A stretch of 41,504 nt of DNA. Source: Ophiothrix spiculata. Its lineage: Eukaryota; Echinodermata; Ophiuroidea; Amphilepidida; Ophiotrichidae. Both the position numbers and the translations under genes were made by a program. The notes beneath the pieces are model-generated. The model had not been told where the DNA came from and searched no databases. It saw nothing but the letters and a program-made list of their open reading frames with translations. The first letter of the stretch is position 1. Each line of letters begins with the position of its first letter. Positions 11,239 to 24,254 of this stretch are shown piece by piece. Location of the stretch: assembly GCA_000969725.1 (NCBI GenBank), contig JXSR01S059324.1. One strand, written 5' to 3'.

Positions 11239-11860
11239 CTGTAAGGTCAAACAAAAAAGTGATGATGTTAGATAAATAATCAGAAACCTTTTATGTATTC
11301 ATTACTATCATTTTATTGATATAGAAATGGTACAAAAAAACCCAATTTATTCTACTAAAGATCATATTTGAAAGTGTTAGTTGAATCACAAAAAATGCTT
11401 TTTTGAATCTGTTTCCATCAAATTTGAAGTGGAAAAAAACACCAAAAAACTATTCCCATAAGTCTCTGTCACTAAACTTTGTGTTAGTATGTTTCTCAAC
11501 GTTTACTGAAAAAAATAATGTTGATACTTTATTTTTCTCTAACATTTGTTTTTTGGTACCTTCCTTTCAGTCAACATTGGAAAGAAATCATAAAATTTTG
11601 CCATTTATGATAGATATAAAAAAATATATGATTTTTCAACTTTTCCTGAAACCAAACATGTTTCCATGGATGCTAAAATTTCAGATCCACATTATCTGGT
11701 CAATGACCTATAGGGCAACCACGATATTGACTACAAATATATCATTAAAATAATAAATGAGTCTACAAAACCCATCATTATTTCTTCTAATTAAACTTAA
11801 AAGCAATATGAAAAGGCTCATTATCTTATCAATGTCCACATGGGTCAAATAAGTCAAGTT

Positions 11861-11950
11861 NNNNNNNNNNNNNNNNNNNNNNNNNNNNNNNNNNNNNNNN
11901 NNNNNNNNNNNNNNNNNNNNNNNNNNNNNNNNNNNNNNNNNNNNNNNNNN
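11861..11950. other. Assembly gap (90 N)
   Basis: Run of N in the intron between exons 11151-11238 and 12998-13126; a cytoplasmic mini-exon could be hidden here. Confidence 1.
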
Positions 11951-12997
11951 CTCTATTGGTACAGTATCAATTTCCGCTTTTTGTGCTTTCAGTACTTAGC
12001 CTTTTTTTATTCAACAACCTTGGCAATGAACCTTACATTTAGCCCCTAGGACTTTTAGTTTGAACTGGGTGTGGTCAATAATGGTTAATTGAAAAGTCTC
12101 ATCATACAACACAGATCAGATGTTGACTCGAGATCTGATCACATGAGGTTTGTTTAATTTGTACATGGTCATCACGCCTAAGTGGTTTATAAATTAGGAT
12201 GATAACCCATTCCAATACAGAGCGACATAAACAAAAATTTATTTTAAAAAAGTTGCAGCCCTTGTTAAATTGTCCATCTCATAATATTCATTTCAAAGAC
12301 ATGACCAGTTTCTTGTACATATTCGATGTCCAAGTCTAAGGATTTAGAAAGTGGACTTTTTACTCCCACCATCACACCACCTTGTTGGTATGAATGGACT
12401 TGGGTTATACCTCCAAATCGTAATCTTGACTTGTCACATAAACAGAGTGTGTATTTCATTCAATTGATGACATCTGCATATATGTGTTTCCAGTCGTGTC
12501 TATTGCAACCTGCACTGAGCTAAATCATGCTGGTTTCCATTACGAAGAGTCCTAAAGTGTCACACGCACACCCAAAAATCTTACAGGTGTAATAACTCAT
12601 CCTCCATGACCAGCAATCAAGACTGCAGCCATTCCCACACGGTGTTCAAAATAAGTAACAATTCTCTTTTTTAGATCCATTGTCTCAAGCAGGTTGATAT
12701 CTTGCAAACACCTTTACAGCATTAGAAGTGAATTTAGTCTTCAGCACTACACATATCTTACTACACATAACTTATCGCTCCCTTGAAACATTTTCGATGG
12801 CTCAACAATCTTTCTCAGCAGCTGATATGGCTGTGTTGTCTTGAGCTGTTGTTTTTGACTGGAAACACTGCAGAATGTGATAAATTCATGAAGTCTAAAA
12901 TTCACTTCTCATGCTTTCTACCACAAGGTATGAATTTTCACTCATATACCTTCACAATTTTTTTTCTAATAATAGTGATTTTCGACCCAAGACTTAC

Positions 12998-13126
12998 CAT
13001 TATATTTGCCTCCTTTTTGGCTCTTAAGTACACATATAATTAGTAGTATAAGCAGTAGTAGAATGATGATGACTATCAAGGCTACAAACCAGCCTTCTAC
13101 CTTGAAGCCTCCACCTGCAACAGCAC
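12998..13126 (-). CDS. Transmembrane exon of L1/neuroglian-family protein
   Basis: Seen: a 129-nt exon bounded by acceptor CCTTTGCAG| and donor ATG|GTAAGTC. It encodes GGGFKVEGWF, then a run of about 20 aliphatic residues (protein residues 44-65), then KSQKGGKYN. Known: the pattern EGWF, hydrophobic helix, KGGKY is the hallmark of the membrane-spanning region of L1CAM, NrCAM, neurofascin, CHL1 and neuroglian, where KGGKYSVKDKED contributes to ERM-protein binding. The exon enters with two bases completing Gly (G|GT) and leaves with one base completing Val (G|TA). Intron upstream is 16,716 nt, intron downstream 1,759 nt (it contains an N gap). No Ig or FNIII coding is seen in the same exon. Strong family assignment; orthology to a particular vertebrate member cannot be decided from this. 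Confidence 0.92.
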
Positions 13127-14027
13127 CTGCAAAGGACAAAACAAAACAAATGTCAGTTGACATTGTACAGCAAGACAAATTCAATATGCTCTATGCATCT
13201 TCACTGATCATAAACTGAAACCTTCGATTGATAATATATTGGCGTTAAACATGTTGTGCAATTCCCTAATTTACAGCAAGTTGACTAAGCTTGCTTTAAT
13301 CACAACAATGTATGCCTTTTAAAGTGTACTGCTTCAAATGGGCAGAAGATGTCAATCCAAAAAAGAAAGAATAGCAGGAAAAAATGGACATAAAAGAAAA
13401 ATGGGCGGACATCTTGCGTTTTTATGGTTGAGTGGAAAATCAGCCGGCTGATCAACAAATTGCAATGTGTAAACTCGGTGTTTGATGTCCTTGTGGGCAT
13501 TGAACAAATTTAGCGCTTTGCTTTCAAAAAACTTTGTGGATTCCTTGGATTTGTGAAGTGTTTTGTGTTATGAAACAATTCAGATAGTGTTCATGATGAA
13601 TTATTATAATAGTTCAAGATTCACCAAGCTCCTGTTGTTTTTCCTCATTCTTATCTGCATTATCTGTATTATTATCTGCAAATCAAGAATTTGTATCAAT
13701 CATCATACGGTTAATTTATATTTGTATAACGAAAATAACAAGCATTACATTTGACCATCTATCAGATGTGACCTATTTAACCCATACTGTGCCAGCATCT
13801 ATCAAGGACTTCATATAAATCTTATCTTATTTAAACATTTAATCTACTGACGAGCTTTGAAATAAGGATTCTGATGCTGGAACCAGGAGCAATATCATTC
13901 ATTATAAGAAATATATTAGTACTAGTGAATTTCTTTTTGTACAAAGTTATTGGTGGACAATGAACATTTTACTAACGAGTGGGTGCTATTTAATTGTGCT
14001 TTTACCCTCCTTTGGATTGGTTACGGA

Positions 14028-14808
14028 AAGAGAAGAGATCAACGTCGGCCCATGAACCTCTGCGCCCGATTTGCAAACCCATTTTTCTCTCATTTTTTTC
14101 ATCAAACTCTTCCTAAATAGCCCATATATTTTGTTAAATAATATAATTTAAATAAATATAACAGAAATAAACAGAATTTCCCCAATTTTAATCTCCAAAT
14201 TTGTGTATATTTCGCCTTGCGCAATACACACTTCTATAACTATTTAAATTTCCACGTAGTAATCAGATAAGACCCGTGGTGTAATGGTAGTATTCTCGCT
14301 TCACGTGGCAGGGGTCACGGGTTCGATTCTTGCTTTGGTCTTCATTTTACATCTTTTTTTCTTCATTTCTTCTCTTTTTATTTCAATTATATCCAATCAT
14401 TTTCTTTGACTTATCACTCTCTATGATACAATTTTCTTTTTTTTTCATTTTATCCTCTTTTTTTTCAATAGAATAAGTCATGAGCTACTGATAAATTATT
14501 GTACACTTCGCGCGGTAGCGTTATCCAGATAGCGAAAAATAGGTATCTTCGGATGACCATTGTGTGTTTATTAGGAGTACAATAAGGAAACCTGTGATAA
14601 AATAATGTTAGGAACATTCATCTCCTTATGGGTATGTGTCTAAAACCTTAATTGTACTCCGATTACAACCACAGTGAGCTTCTAAAGTTGGCCAATTTTG
14701 ACAAAAACGCAATGTATTTCAATGGAACAAATTAGCGATATTTGAGTTTCTGTATAAGAGATTGGAAATACCGAAAAGGCTAATGGGCCGACGTTGATCT
14801 CTTCTCTT
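14028..14808. mobile_element. 781-bp non-autonomous TIR DNA transposon with 9-bp target duplication
   Basis: Seen: perfect 26-bp terminal inverted repeats at 14028-14053 and 14783-14808 (outer end AAGAGAAGAGATCAACGTCG), flanked on both sides by the identical 9-mer GGTTACGGA (14019-14027 and 14809-14817). No transposase-like reading frame lies inside. Known: 9-bp duplications fit Mutator-like elements (9-11 bp) or Merlin (8-9 bp). The termini do not start with the usual GG, so the superfamily is open. Perfect TIRs and duplication imply recent insertion. The cargo includes the tRNA-like gene at 14270-14341. Confidence 0.88.
14270..14341 (+). tRNA. tRNA-like gene, Gly-like body with CAC (Val) anticodon position; probably a tRNA pseudogene
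   Basis: Seen: an intact A-box (TGGTGTAATGG), a near-consensus B-box (GGTTCGATTCT), a 7-nt T-loop TTCGATT, acceptor ends AGACC/GGTCT that pair, and a run of seven Ts from about 14354 fitting a Pol III terminator. The D-arm and 5' anticodon stem (TGGTAGTATTCTCGC) resemble metazoan tRNA-Gly, while the loop TTCACGT would place CAC at positions 34-36. The anticodon stem has two mispairs, the T-stem has wobbles and one mispair, and the lower acceptor stem is broken. So it is probably a diverged tRNA copy or a tRNA-derived SINE head rather than a working tRNA. It sits inside a TIR element (14028-14808). Confidence 0.6.
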
Positions 14809-14817
14809 GGTTACGGA

Positions 14818-17523
14818 TTCGTGTATGGATTCGTGTATACACAATAAATAAATCAAAGAATTATTATACTGCGAAACACTCCTATCTGTTTCATGTATCA
14901 GTTCATTTCCAATCATTCATTCCTCCCATCATTCATTTTGAACAGAAATATCATGCATAGTCACCCTGTACTAGAAAACATCTGTGAAATAAAAAATCTC
15001 TGCTACCAAAATAGCTAGAGGTTGAGCATATTGGAGAATTGTCCAGTGCCGGCCATAGGGATATCACTGGACAGTACGTGTGATATTTATTGACCAGATG
15101 CAATTGTACTGTATTTGATTAACCTGCAGATGCCCCAAGCTCATTATATATGACACAAAACAAAAAGGCCAGGTATGCAATTATAGAATATATGTGTTAA
15201 GATTTCCTGACCGTCCTGATTTTTGTTAATTGAACTATGGAAATTAGATGTCGTATGATACCACTATTTATACAATTTGTTGAGACAATTGAAAGTAGTG
15301 GCAGAATGTTACTGTTTTCTATATTTTTGCCTTATTTTGGCATTCTGCTTTCAACATAATCATTCATTTTAAAATTGCTGTCTTTGGCTTGAAAATTTAC
15401 AAATAAGTTATCAAAAAGAAGCGATTCAAACATATCAATGAAATAATGTTAACATTGCATGCCTATATCCTATACACTGTAATTCCTTTTTAATTGCAGA
15501 CCCTAGCTAGATCTATAGGCAATACTTGGAAACCAAATTGAAATTGATTGAATGTTACATGTACTTTCAGAGTGACCTCATATTGTAGGCAAAAATTAAT
15601 GTTTATTTAAAATCCCTTCTCTAGGAATATTGATATCTGATGTCACTACAATGTTTCACTGCTATTGAATTAATATCCTTTTTACATTTTGCACTTTCAA
15701 AATTACAGATCATTAATTTAATATAAAGATAATTGTATATTAAAAAGTTCTTTTTTATATGTCCAAAATCATTTCAATAATTTTAACATTGCTAAACTTT
15801 TAATTAAATAGATATTAGAGAAATATATTTTACTGTATAGCAACATATTAGTTTATAGGTTATCTACGATAGGCAAGTTTAGTTGATGATACCAAGTCAA
15901 TATTGTAGACAATCACAGCATGAGCACCTTGGATAAATTTGTAAGTTATCATCGTAGTGAGCATAAATCTTTGAGGATCTTATCATATTGCTGTAACACG
16001 CTGAGTTAATGGACCTGACTGTGTTACTAGTTTCAAGATTGAGTAAACAACAATTTGTAATATCAAGTACAGCAATACCATTCTTCAAAATCTGTCGATA
16101 ATCGATTAGAAAACCTTAACCATCTTCCTGATTTGACAAAACACTAACCCTTCAATGCGTATTCCCATTATAGGCAAACTTGAACATTTGTTTTCTTTTT
16201 GAAACTTAGTCCCCTGTTTTATGGTGCTTAAGCAGTTACCGTGATATAACCTGTAATTCATGATTCTCATGTTAGTGTATTGCAGATTTAGCATACTTTT
16301 ACTTTTAAATATGAAGTTTTGGCATGTATAATTATTAATATTGAAAATATTTAATAAAAATTAAGAAAGTAAGTGCCTGTTAGTAAAAAAAACACTCCTT
16401 AACTAAACTTTGATTAATGGTGAGAAGCAGCTATATTTTGAAGATGCAGGCACCATCCCCTTAAACATAAGCAGGTAGGTTGATTGATGGGTAAATTTAC
16501 CTTTGATAAGTTACATTAAATTTCACATAACCTGGCTTTTACCTTGTTAAATTGTGGATGTATTAACCTATTTCAGACAATCATGCTAATGTTGGTCCCT
16601 GATGGTGATGTTTCTAAACAATACATAGAGCAGATAAGTGAGGCGAATTCTAAGTACCCACTCTTACCATCTATCCCTAAAGTGAGATGCTAATCAACAT
16701 CCAATCTTAGTAACCATAACTACATAGAGTAGTGTCAAAGGGACAGATACCACCACACATAAACTAATTAAACTAGTTTTAATTTGAGATGAAATGAAAT
16801 TAAAGGTCGCTGAATCGGCGAGATGTCTATGGAGTTAGAGACTAATGGCAAATTGATTATATGCCAGAATTACAATTGATGTTTGGTGTTTGTTTAAAGC
16901 ATAACTATTAATGTTTTTCCTTTATTGATCTTAACTCAAACATATTGACATTATCAGTCAATATGCACATCAGCATGTAATTTCATCTTTGCATCATGTT
17001 CATTTTTTCAACTTTTTAAGCTAAAAAAGATGCCAAAGTTACAATAAAACATGTGAACCAGCCAGCTGCAACTAATTGTCAATTTTTACTAAATTGCAAA
17101 CTATTCCCATCTTTGGCTACCATTATCAATCTATTAAAGGGGTACTCCATGATTCACAGCCCCAGCTATCCCAAATTGCCTTGCTGGTAGAGTGTTTGCA
17201 TTCATAACAAAATTCAGAAAGTTCGTCAATTTTCCAATTTTGGTCAGTACATGACCTGGAAATAATGATAGCACATCAGCTAAAAGGGATCTTTTTGAAG
17301 TGCAATTAAGCATTTTCATCATAATTTGTCACTATTAGCCTGCATATGGAATTACGATGAATTACTTCTGAAACTATTGAATCAACTTTATAAAAGAGAA
17401 CCAAACCCTGGATAAAATTCAATTTGCAACATGTTAAAAAAACACTGAGTCTCCATTACACCACTTGAAATATTTTTAAAAATTGAACGTTGAAGTTTCA
17501 GAGTTTCCAAATAGTAGATTCAC
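14818..17523. other. Intronic sequence, no gene seen
   Basis: Part of the 16.7-kb first intron. AT-rich, with no FNIII- or Ig-like coding block recognised on the minus strand; short exons without a start codon cannot be excluded by eye. Confidence 0.45.
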
Positions 17524-17684
17524 AATATGTGTACCGCCGCGGCAAAAGGGTCCAGTTGTCGACTCCTACATGTTGCTCATTGTAGCATATCTGATGTATA
17601 CAAATACCATACATTAGATATGCTACAAGGAGCAACATGTAGGAGCCGACAACTGGTCCCTTTTGCCGCGGCGGTACACATATT
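17524..17684. repeat. 161-bp hairpin with GC-rich stem
   Basis: AATATGTGTACCGCCGCGGC at 17524 is matched by its inverse ending at 17684. Arms are about 75 nt with few mismatches, and the loop is about 10 nt (TACAAATA). The stem base CCGCCGCGGC stands out from AT-rich surroundings. It explains the overlapping open frames on both strands here. Confidence 0.9.
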
Positions 17685-18194
17685 TGATCTTTTAAAAGTA
17701 ATAAATAATAAAACAATCGCATCAGGATCTCGAATTGCACCCTTAAATATTCATTCCTATAACACAATCAAAATCAACTATTTTCAATTTAAGTATGGGA
17801 AATGCAAACTGATTATCGAATCTGATTATTCTTTAACACTTTATTTTTTCTATATGGAACCAAAACATGTGCGCTTATATACTATATTGTAGTACCTGTA
17901 CTGACATACATGCATGCCAAGGAAGCTATGTATCCTGGTTCATCTATTCCTGGCTAGGTGACCCAGGCCTTTAACACGCAATGTGTGTCTGCTATCTATT
18001 CAATCGCATTGTCACATTCCTTAAGGCTACCAATTGCAACATACAGATACATAGAACTATATTACATAGGCTTCCTTCAGCAGATTTGAACTCTATGGTA
18101 ACAGACTTTAGTTTACAGCCCTTTCAGATTACCTTATGCTCTCATCTATCAAAATAAGTAAAAATACAAGAGTTGGAAAACATGATCTGATAGA

Positions 18195-18346
18195 CAGGGG
18201 TGTGAGAGACCAGTTGACAAAAACGAGGGAAAGCGTCGTAAAGATGGGGTAAAAGGTAAAAAATGAATGAAAAAGCTAAAATTTTAGCACATGAACATTT
18301 TCAAAAACAAGAAAATCAGCTAAAAAGAGGAACTCTAACATCCCTG
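18195..18346. mobile_element. hAT-like MITE (152 bp) with 6-bp target duplication
   Basis: Ends CAGGGGTGTGAGAG and, inverted, CAGGGATGTTAGAG are flanked by GATAGA on both sides (18189-18194 and 18347-18352). No coding frame. Confidence 0.7.
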
Positions 18347-18706
18347 GATAGAACTCAAAGAAATCTTTTTGTGTATTTGGTAAAATAAAAAAAATTATGT
18401 ATGTGGTTAAGTTAAATATAACTGCAGCCATGGATTAAGCTTGTAACCAGATTTAGCAGCATATTTTATAAGTGTTACAGTGAGCCAGCATGATAAAGTA
18501 CTGGCTAAGGATCACTTCACATCTAATTAAACTAATGTGTGTAATGCTAGCCTAAACCATCAAGTATTAATAGGTTGACACAAAACGCCTGTCTACAGAA
18601 GATAGCAGCCAGTTGATGAGTTTACAAAAGAGACATTGCTTAATATTGTTTGTAAAAGAATACAGCACAGTCACCTCTCCAATATTGTTCCATCCAGTGT
18701 CTATTA

Positions 18707-19192
18707 GGCCCGTCGCACTTGATTTTTAGTTCCCTGTTTCCGCCCGCCCCAAATATCCCAAGTAATTCATTATTTGAGATGGTGTCATTATTTTTTAATA
18801 TTTTAAAAGACAAAAGGCAAAGTATTTATGGCTAAAAATAACAGGCATCTCCAAAATGTTGATATAAAACAGTTTCCATGGGGTGGGTGCATGGCACATG
18901 AAAATATTGGCATTGCATACTCAAAATAGCTGATGCCGGCTTTATTCATGGCAAATAATTTTTGACATTTTTATCGCTCAAAATTGAAAATGAAAAAAAA
19001 AATGCAGTGCATAATGTTTCTGTGCATAGACAAAAAAAACCTGATATATGATTTATTTGTACTGTATGGATACTATGTCAATTGAACTATCTCTCACATT
19101 TTGGATCCTACAAAAATAATGAATAATGAAAAGTGACCGCCTCTCTATCTTAAAAGCTGCGACAGGAAACTAAAAATCGAGTGCGAAGGGCC
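18707..19192. mobile_element. Harbinger-like MITE (486 bp), TTA target duplication
   Basis: Ends GGCCCGTCGCACTTGATTTT and, inverted, GGCCCTTCGCACTCGATTTT agree at 27 of 30 positions and are flanked by TTA on each side (18704-18706 and 19193-19195). Three-bp TWA duplications with GGC-rich ends are typical of PIF/Harbinger. Confidence 0.75.
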
Positions 19193-19195
19193 TTA

Positions 19196-22100
19196 CAAGC
19201 ATTTCAAAGACTACTCATTTAATGTGATGGCAGGAAAAAGGACTGCTATCTGCTCAAGATAACATAAAAATAATTATTAAATTCATCATGGTCCTCTCAT
19301 AGGTTATGTACCTGAACAGATCAACTGGAGTGGCATATAATTATTAACAATTATGTAATATGGGTTTTTAGGACACATATCTAAACATAACAAAGGTCAA
19401 TATGATTTTCAAAATTATATACCTATAAATTTCATTTTTAAATCATTTCAAACAACATTATTCCGTTTAAGGGTTTGGTGCAACAAATACTGTCACATAT
19501 TAATGCATTCTTTTCTTAAATGATGTTCTCTTTTTACATATCCTGGATTTCACCTTAAAAAAAAGCAAAACTGACCTTTGACCTGATTCAAGTAGATATT
19601 GAAAACAAAACTGTCTCCATTTTAATCTAATTCTTTGCTCTGCTGCTCCCTATCTGACCAAGTTCAGTTCAAATCTGTTATTAATATCCAAATCTAATCA
19701 GGTATGAAGATGTTCTCCCTTAGAGTCGTCAGTAATACAATTAAAAACAGCTTTATACATGTACTGCATGTAAATACCAAATTAAAGAGGAACAGCACGC
19801 TCTTCTAAAGGTGAAAATATGAAATATATAAAAAACCAAAATTGATTTTCCATGTTATTGCCACATCCATATTTCCATCAAAATCTTTTTGGTTCCTAAT
19901 TACTATAAGTTTTTAAAGAAAACATCAGGAGTTTGGGTTTATTTCAAATTTGTCTATCCAAATTATTCAATATTTCACTTATCATGCAGAATTGAAATTA
20001 GAGCGTTGGTTATTTTTTTTCTTTAAAATCCCATCCTTGTAATCAAAGTATTTCATTATCACTTTTTTTTAAATTCATTGTGTATGTTTTATTGATTTTC
20101 TTTTGAATTTGTACTGAAACAAATAAAACAAATCTTAAAACCAAGAACTATATATTGAACATTGAAACTCCTATATCAATAAGACTCTATTTACATCGGT
20201 AATGGTTATGTCATTCAAACTTGTAAGTTCTGTTTTAGGACCCCTGGGAGTTCCATTTGCTCTGTGCTGTAAACGTCTTCACCATATCATGCATGTCAGT
20301 CAAGCGAGCCAGTTGGCCGTTGAAATCAGCCCAGCCCATGGTTTAATGATATCCATGTTATATTTAGTAGGCGACGTGGTAATATTTAGAAGCGGAGAAT
20401 CGTATGTGACATGATAACGTAATGACATATTACAGCTTGCCATTTGGTGACCAGTTCTAGGGTAGGGGATGTCTGTATAGAATGTCTGTATCATAATTAA
20501 AGCTGAGATGTGGACATGATATACTGGTATCATCAAGCTACAATATGTATATGACCTACACATATAATTGAGCATCTCAGGACACTCAATAAAAGCACAC
20601 ATACATAATTTAGTAAACATGATTAGGTTCATCAATTACCATAAGCACAAAACGAAAAGAAAATGTCTAGTTTTACATTATCAAGATAAAGCTATTTTAT
20701 GATGACCAAAATTAGACCAAAACAACATTATTATAATACTTGTTAGAAAAAAAAATAAAAACAATAATGCAGATGGAATTTTGTCGTTTAATCCAAGATT
20801 ATAGTCCAACTGATAACTTGAATTTGTGTAGCTTCTACGGTCATACTGGAATATTCAATAAAATATAAAAAAGACCATTTGATGAAGGCATGATTTAGGC
20901 TCAAGTATTCACATTTTGTACGGAAAGACATCCTGGGAAAATATATAGTAGCACCCCCGTTTACCTATCCTACTGCAGTATTCACATGTGCCAAATGACC
21001 TTTATGGTAACACCAACAAACTACACCAGTAATGAAACTCAAGTCATAAACAATTATGAATAATTGTATCTATCTAAATAGATACATCTATCTAAATAGT
21101 TTTTAAATTATATAAGAATATGTACATATTACCAAAAGTAAAAATGTAGGGCCTAAACGTTATCAACATCTGCGCTTGTAATTTGATGCTTTAATATTCC
21201 TAATTATCTAAAATTTTAATAAGAGTGCCCTATTTTAATTCATCACTATTGTTTGACAATTATTAAAATTCGAACACTCAAACCAAACTGTAAATTTTAG
21301 GGTCTGCATGATTTCACACACAAAAAAAATACAATAAAGCAACAAAAAAAAATTCTCTATTCCTTGCATCATCCCCTCAGCATGATTAAAAACTCCAACT
21401 TTTGTAATCGTCCTTTTAAAGATCGAACTACTAAATGAAACTGCAACTGAAATTAGCACTGTGATCTACTTACAACTCGCTGCTCAAGATTGTAACACAT
21501 ATACTTGGCCTCAAAGGGTAGGTGGTATAGGCGTGGATAATATTTATAGGTCAATGCAAGTTGAAACGGGATAATGTCATTAAATTGTTACGCCTTGTTT
21601 CCTCATTGCTAAGATCGCATTTTAATCAATATTTGACAGAACAATTTTTTGCATTTTAGCAAACTTGTATGTAGCCAGATATCAATTGTAGTTTTGGGTT
21701 TTAAAAAAGGCAACATATAATCTTGAAAATGAGTTCAAACTTAAATATTCATGCCATCAATTTTTGTCAACAAATTGTGTTTTCAGAGCAAAAGCAAAAA
21801 TAGATGGACTAGTGTTGATTCAAAATGTGTTCAGATCAGGAAATCAAACATATTAAATCAGATATTGGAAGTAAAATTTGACAATTGAAACACATTCCAT
21901 AAAGTTTTGTCATTAATGGAATGGGTTCAGTCAATTAAGACATTTGCAAGGTGCATGAATTTTCCAACATGCCCAGATAAATGGAACAATTCAAACCATT
22001 GATATTCTATTAAAACAACAACATACCAAAATAAAATCTTATATGTGTTTAATGTCTGGAAAGTGCAAAATTGGATAGCACTTTTTAACTGATTTCTACA

Positions 22101-24002
22101 GATACTTAAACATTCCATTCCCATTATAACTTTTAAATGTTGATATGTTCATTGTTATTTGTGAAAATATTTTTGAAGACAATTGCTGTTTTGCATAACA
22201 AGAAAACCCAAACAAATTGAAGTGTGACATGGAAAGTCATGGTTTATTTTGTCAATTATTGTGTTTAGATCCCAAATAGCTGTGCAATAACAAATCTACC
22301 CAAGAATCCATAACAGAGAGTTGAAATGTTCAAAAGGAAAGACAATCTAGAAAACACAAACATTGAAATATTCAAACCAAATTAACAGGGGAAAACACAT
22401 CAGCTGCCAGAGAACCAAAATAAGCTCAGCTCAAGATCAAATTTAAAATGGTTAAAAAAATCTGATTGGATAAATGTTATGTTTAGACTGCCATTCAAAT
22501 TGATAGACCAATGGAGTCAGTCATGAGCCAAACACACAACTAGAATCAGTTCATGAGATTGCCTATCATTGTAAACGGAATTACAGGGCATGAAAATAAT
22601 GTCGCTATATTGCTCAGTGAAATCTAGTAAGGGTAAAGGGTGATGCCTGCCTTTATGCACTCCATATATTGCTATACCTCGTTCACTACACCATGATGCT
22701 GGGTACATGAGATGATGTACATTTTACAATGCAGGTTGGCTAGTTACCTGGCTTGTTATCTATGTGGTTATAGTGAACATCGATAAAGCAATGAGGTCCT
22801 TCACATTAGCTTGGTTGTGTTGTGTTGCTTACAACATATATGTGGAAATTTGTTTTAGGTGTTACTACCATGATAATATAATCGATTTGCACAATCAAAG
22901 TTTAGGTACTATTACGAAATAAAAACAATAATACAGCATATTCAAAAAAGAGGATGAGAAAAAGCAAAACAAGCGGACATGGCGTGAGTGAAATTCAATT
23001 ACATAAATAAAATGATCCCTATTTGTTGTTATTCAAATTACTTAAGAATTGTTTTAGCTGTATAAACAATGGTGAATTTATTTTTGGCTGCCACATTTGA
23101 GCGCTGTAAATTTCAAATATTTTATACTTTTTGTACTCAGTAGCTAATTTACCATTATGTGTAAATATTACTATTGACATTGTTTCCAATTTGCTTGTCT
23201 ATTTTCGTTAACGGTGTCTATAACCATGGAAATGAAACGGTCTTTTGAAAGTCCAAGTAAATAATCATGGACCGTGTGAATTTGCATGGGCAGGTATTGA
23301 CAATACTCGAAACCTGTGAAACAAATTGTGGTTTATTTATCACCCATGCACAGAAAATGACTAAACAGTCGAAAGATTCTCCATTAATTAAGTAACGTTT
23401 CCTCTTCATGGTTTGTCTTCTTTTTTCTTGTGTAAATGTTACTATTTCTTTCCCTAATTATTTCAAATTAAAATATATCAAAACACAGTTGCACAGTAAT
23501 CATTACCTGATATTTGCAAATGTACAGCTTATATACAAAACTTTCATCTTCTATGTTTTTATGATAATGTGTGTCACCTTTAGTTAAACTTCACCCAGTT
23601 TTCCTAAAGTATAGAAAAAAACTAGTACTGAAGCTATTTCCTACCATTGCTCATCATTGGCGAATCTAGCAATACATTGATCATACACCCATTGATATTC
23701 AGAGCAGCATATTTGAGAAACCCCCTGGTTAACAGTCAAGTAGGGAATATTTATCGGAGGTGCTACGGAGGAACTCCTGGTTTCAAAACAAGGATACCAT
23801 GATTTAAGCCATATAATTGATGATATCTTTCAGTAAATCTACATTAGATAGTAAATTAACCAGTTCAAATTATTGATTCTGCATTCTGCCATTGTTGTAA
23901 TTTTTGTAAAATAGTGCATATTATATCATGATTGCAGTGATTTGAGCCGTGCAAAAATTATTTTCCATTGCACGGCATGAAACAAACCTGGTGATATCAT
24001 GA
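19196..24002. other. Intronic sequence, no gene supported
   Basis: AT-rich part of the long intron. A short minus-strand frame at 20339-20235 (MGWADFNGQLARL...) has an ideal start context (ACCATGG) but only 34 codons and no clear splice partner. A TATAAATA word near 21540 (minus) precedes a GTAAGTAG donor-like site at about 21464-21471; phase does not join to the transmembrane exon. Confidence 0.4.
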
Positions 24003-24052
24003 NNNNNNNNNNNNNNNNNNNNNNNNNNNNNNNNNNNNNNNNNNNNNNNNNN
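24003..24052. other. Assembly gap (50 N)
   Basis: Run of N next to a TTTA/T/G low-complexity tract (24116-24154). Confidence 1.
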
Positions 24053-24156
24053 ATTTGAAAAAAAATCCGCCTGCCTGCACTTGCTCAAAAAAAGTTGTGG
24101 AGGACAACCAAACAATTTATTTATTTATTTATTTTTTTTTTTTGGGGGGGGGGGCC

Positions 24157-24254
24157 TTATGGTGTGCTCTGCTACGTTTGCAACAATGAACTTGAAACAT
24201 TGAAATGAATGCATACCAAACACACTTTTATAACTTAAGATGTTCTGAAATGAC
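24157..24254 (+). repeat. 98-bp direct repeat, copy 1
   Basis: Two mismatches in 98 nt relative to 26774-26871. Starts TTATGGTGTGCTCTGCTACG. It begins right after a T-run and G-run close to the N gap at 24003-24052. Confidence 0.9.

Noticed and set aside
11085-11279. 64-codon plus-strand frame
   Set aside because: Shadow of the real minus-strand exon at 11151-11238.
17498-17892. Overlapping open frames of 89 and 121 codons on opposite strands
   Set aside because: Both run through the 161-bp palindrome at 17524-17684, which produces mirrored frames; no protein features.
21464-21545. Minus-strand TATAAATA followed by a short frame and GTAAGTAG donor
   Set aside because: Phase does not join to the transmembrane exon (a stop follows within ten codons), and such words arise often by chance here.
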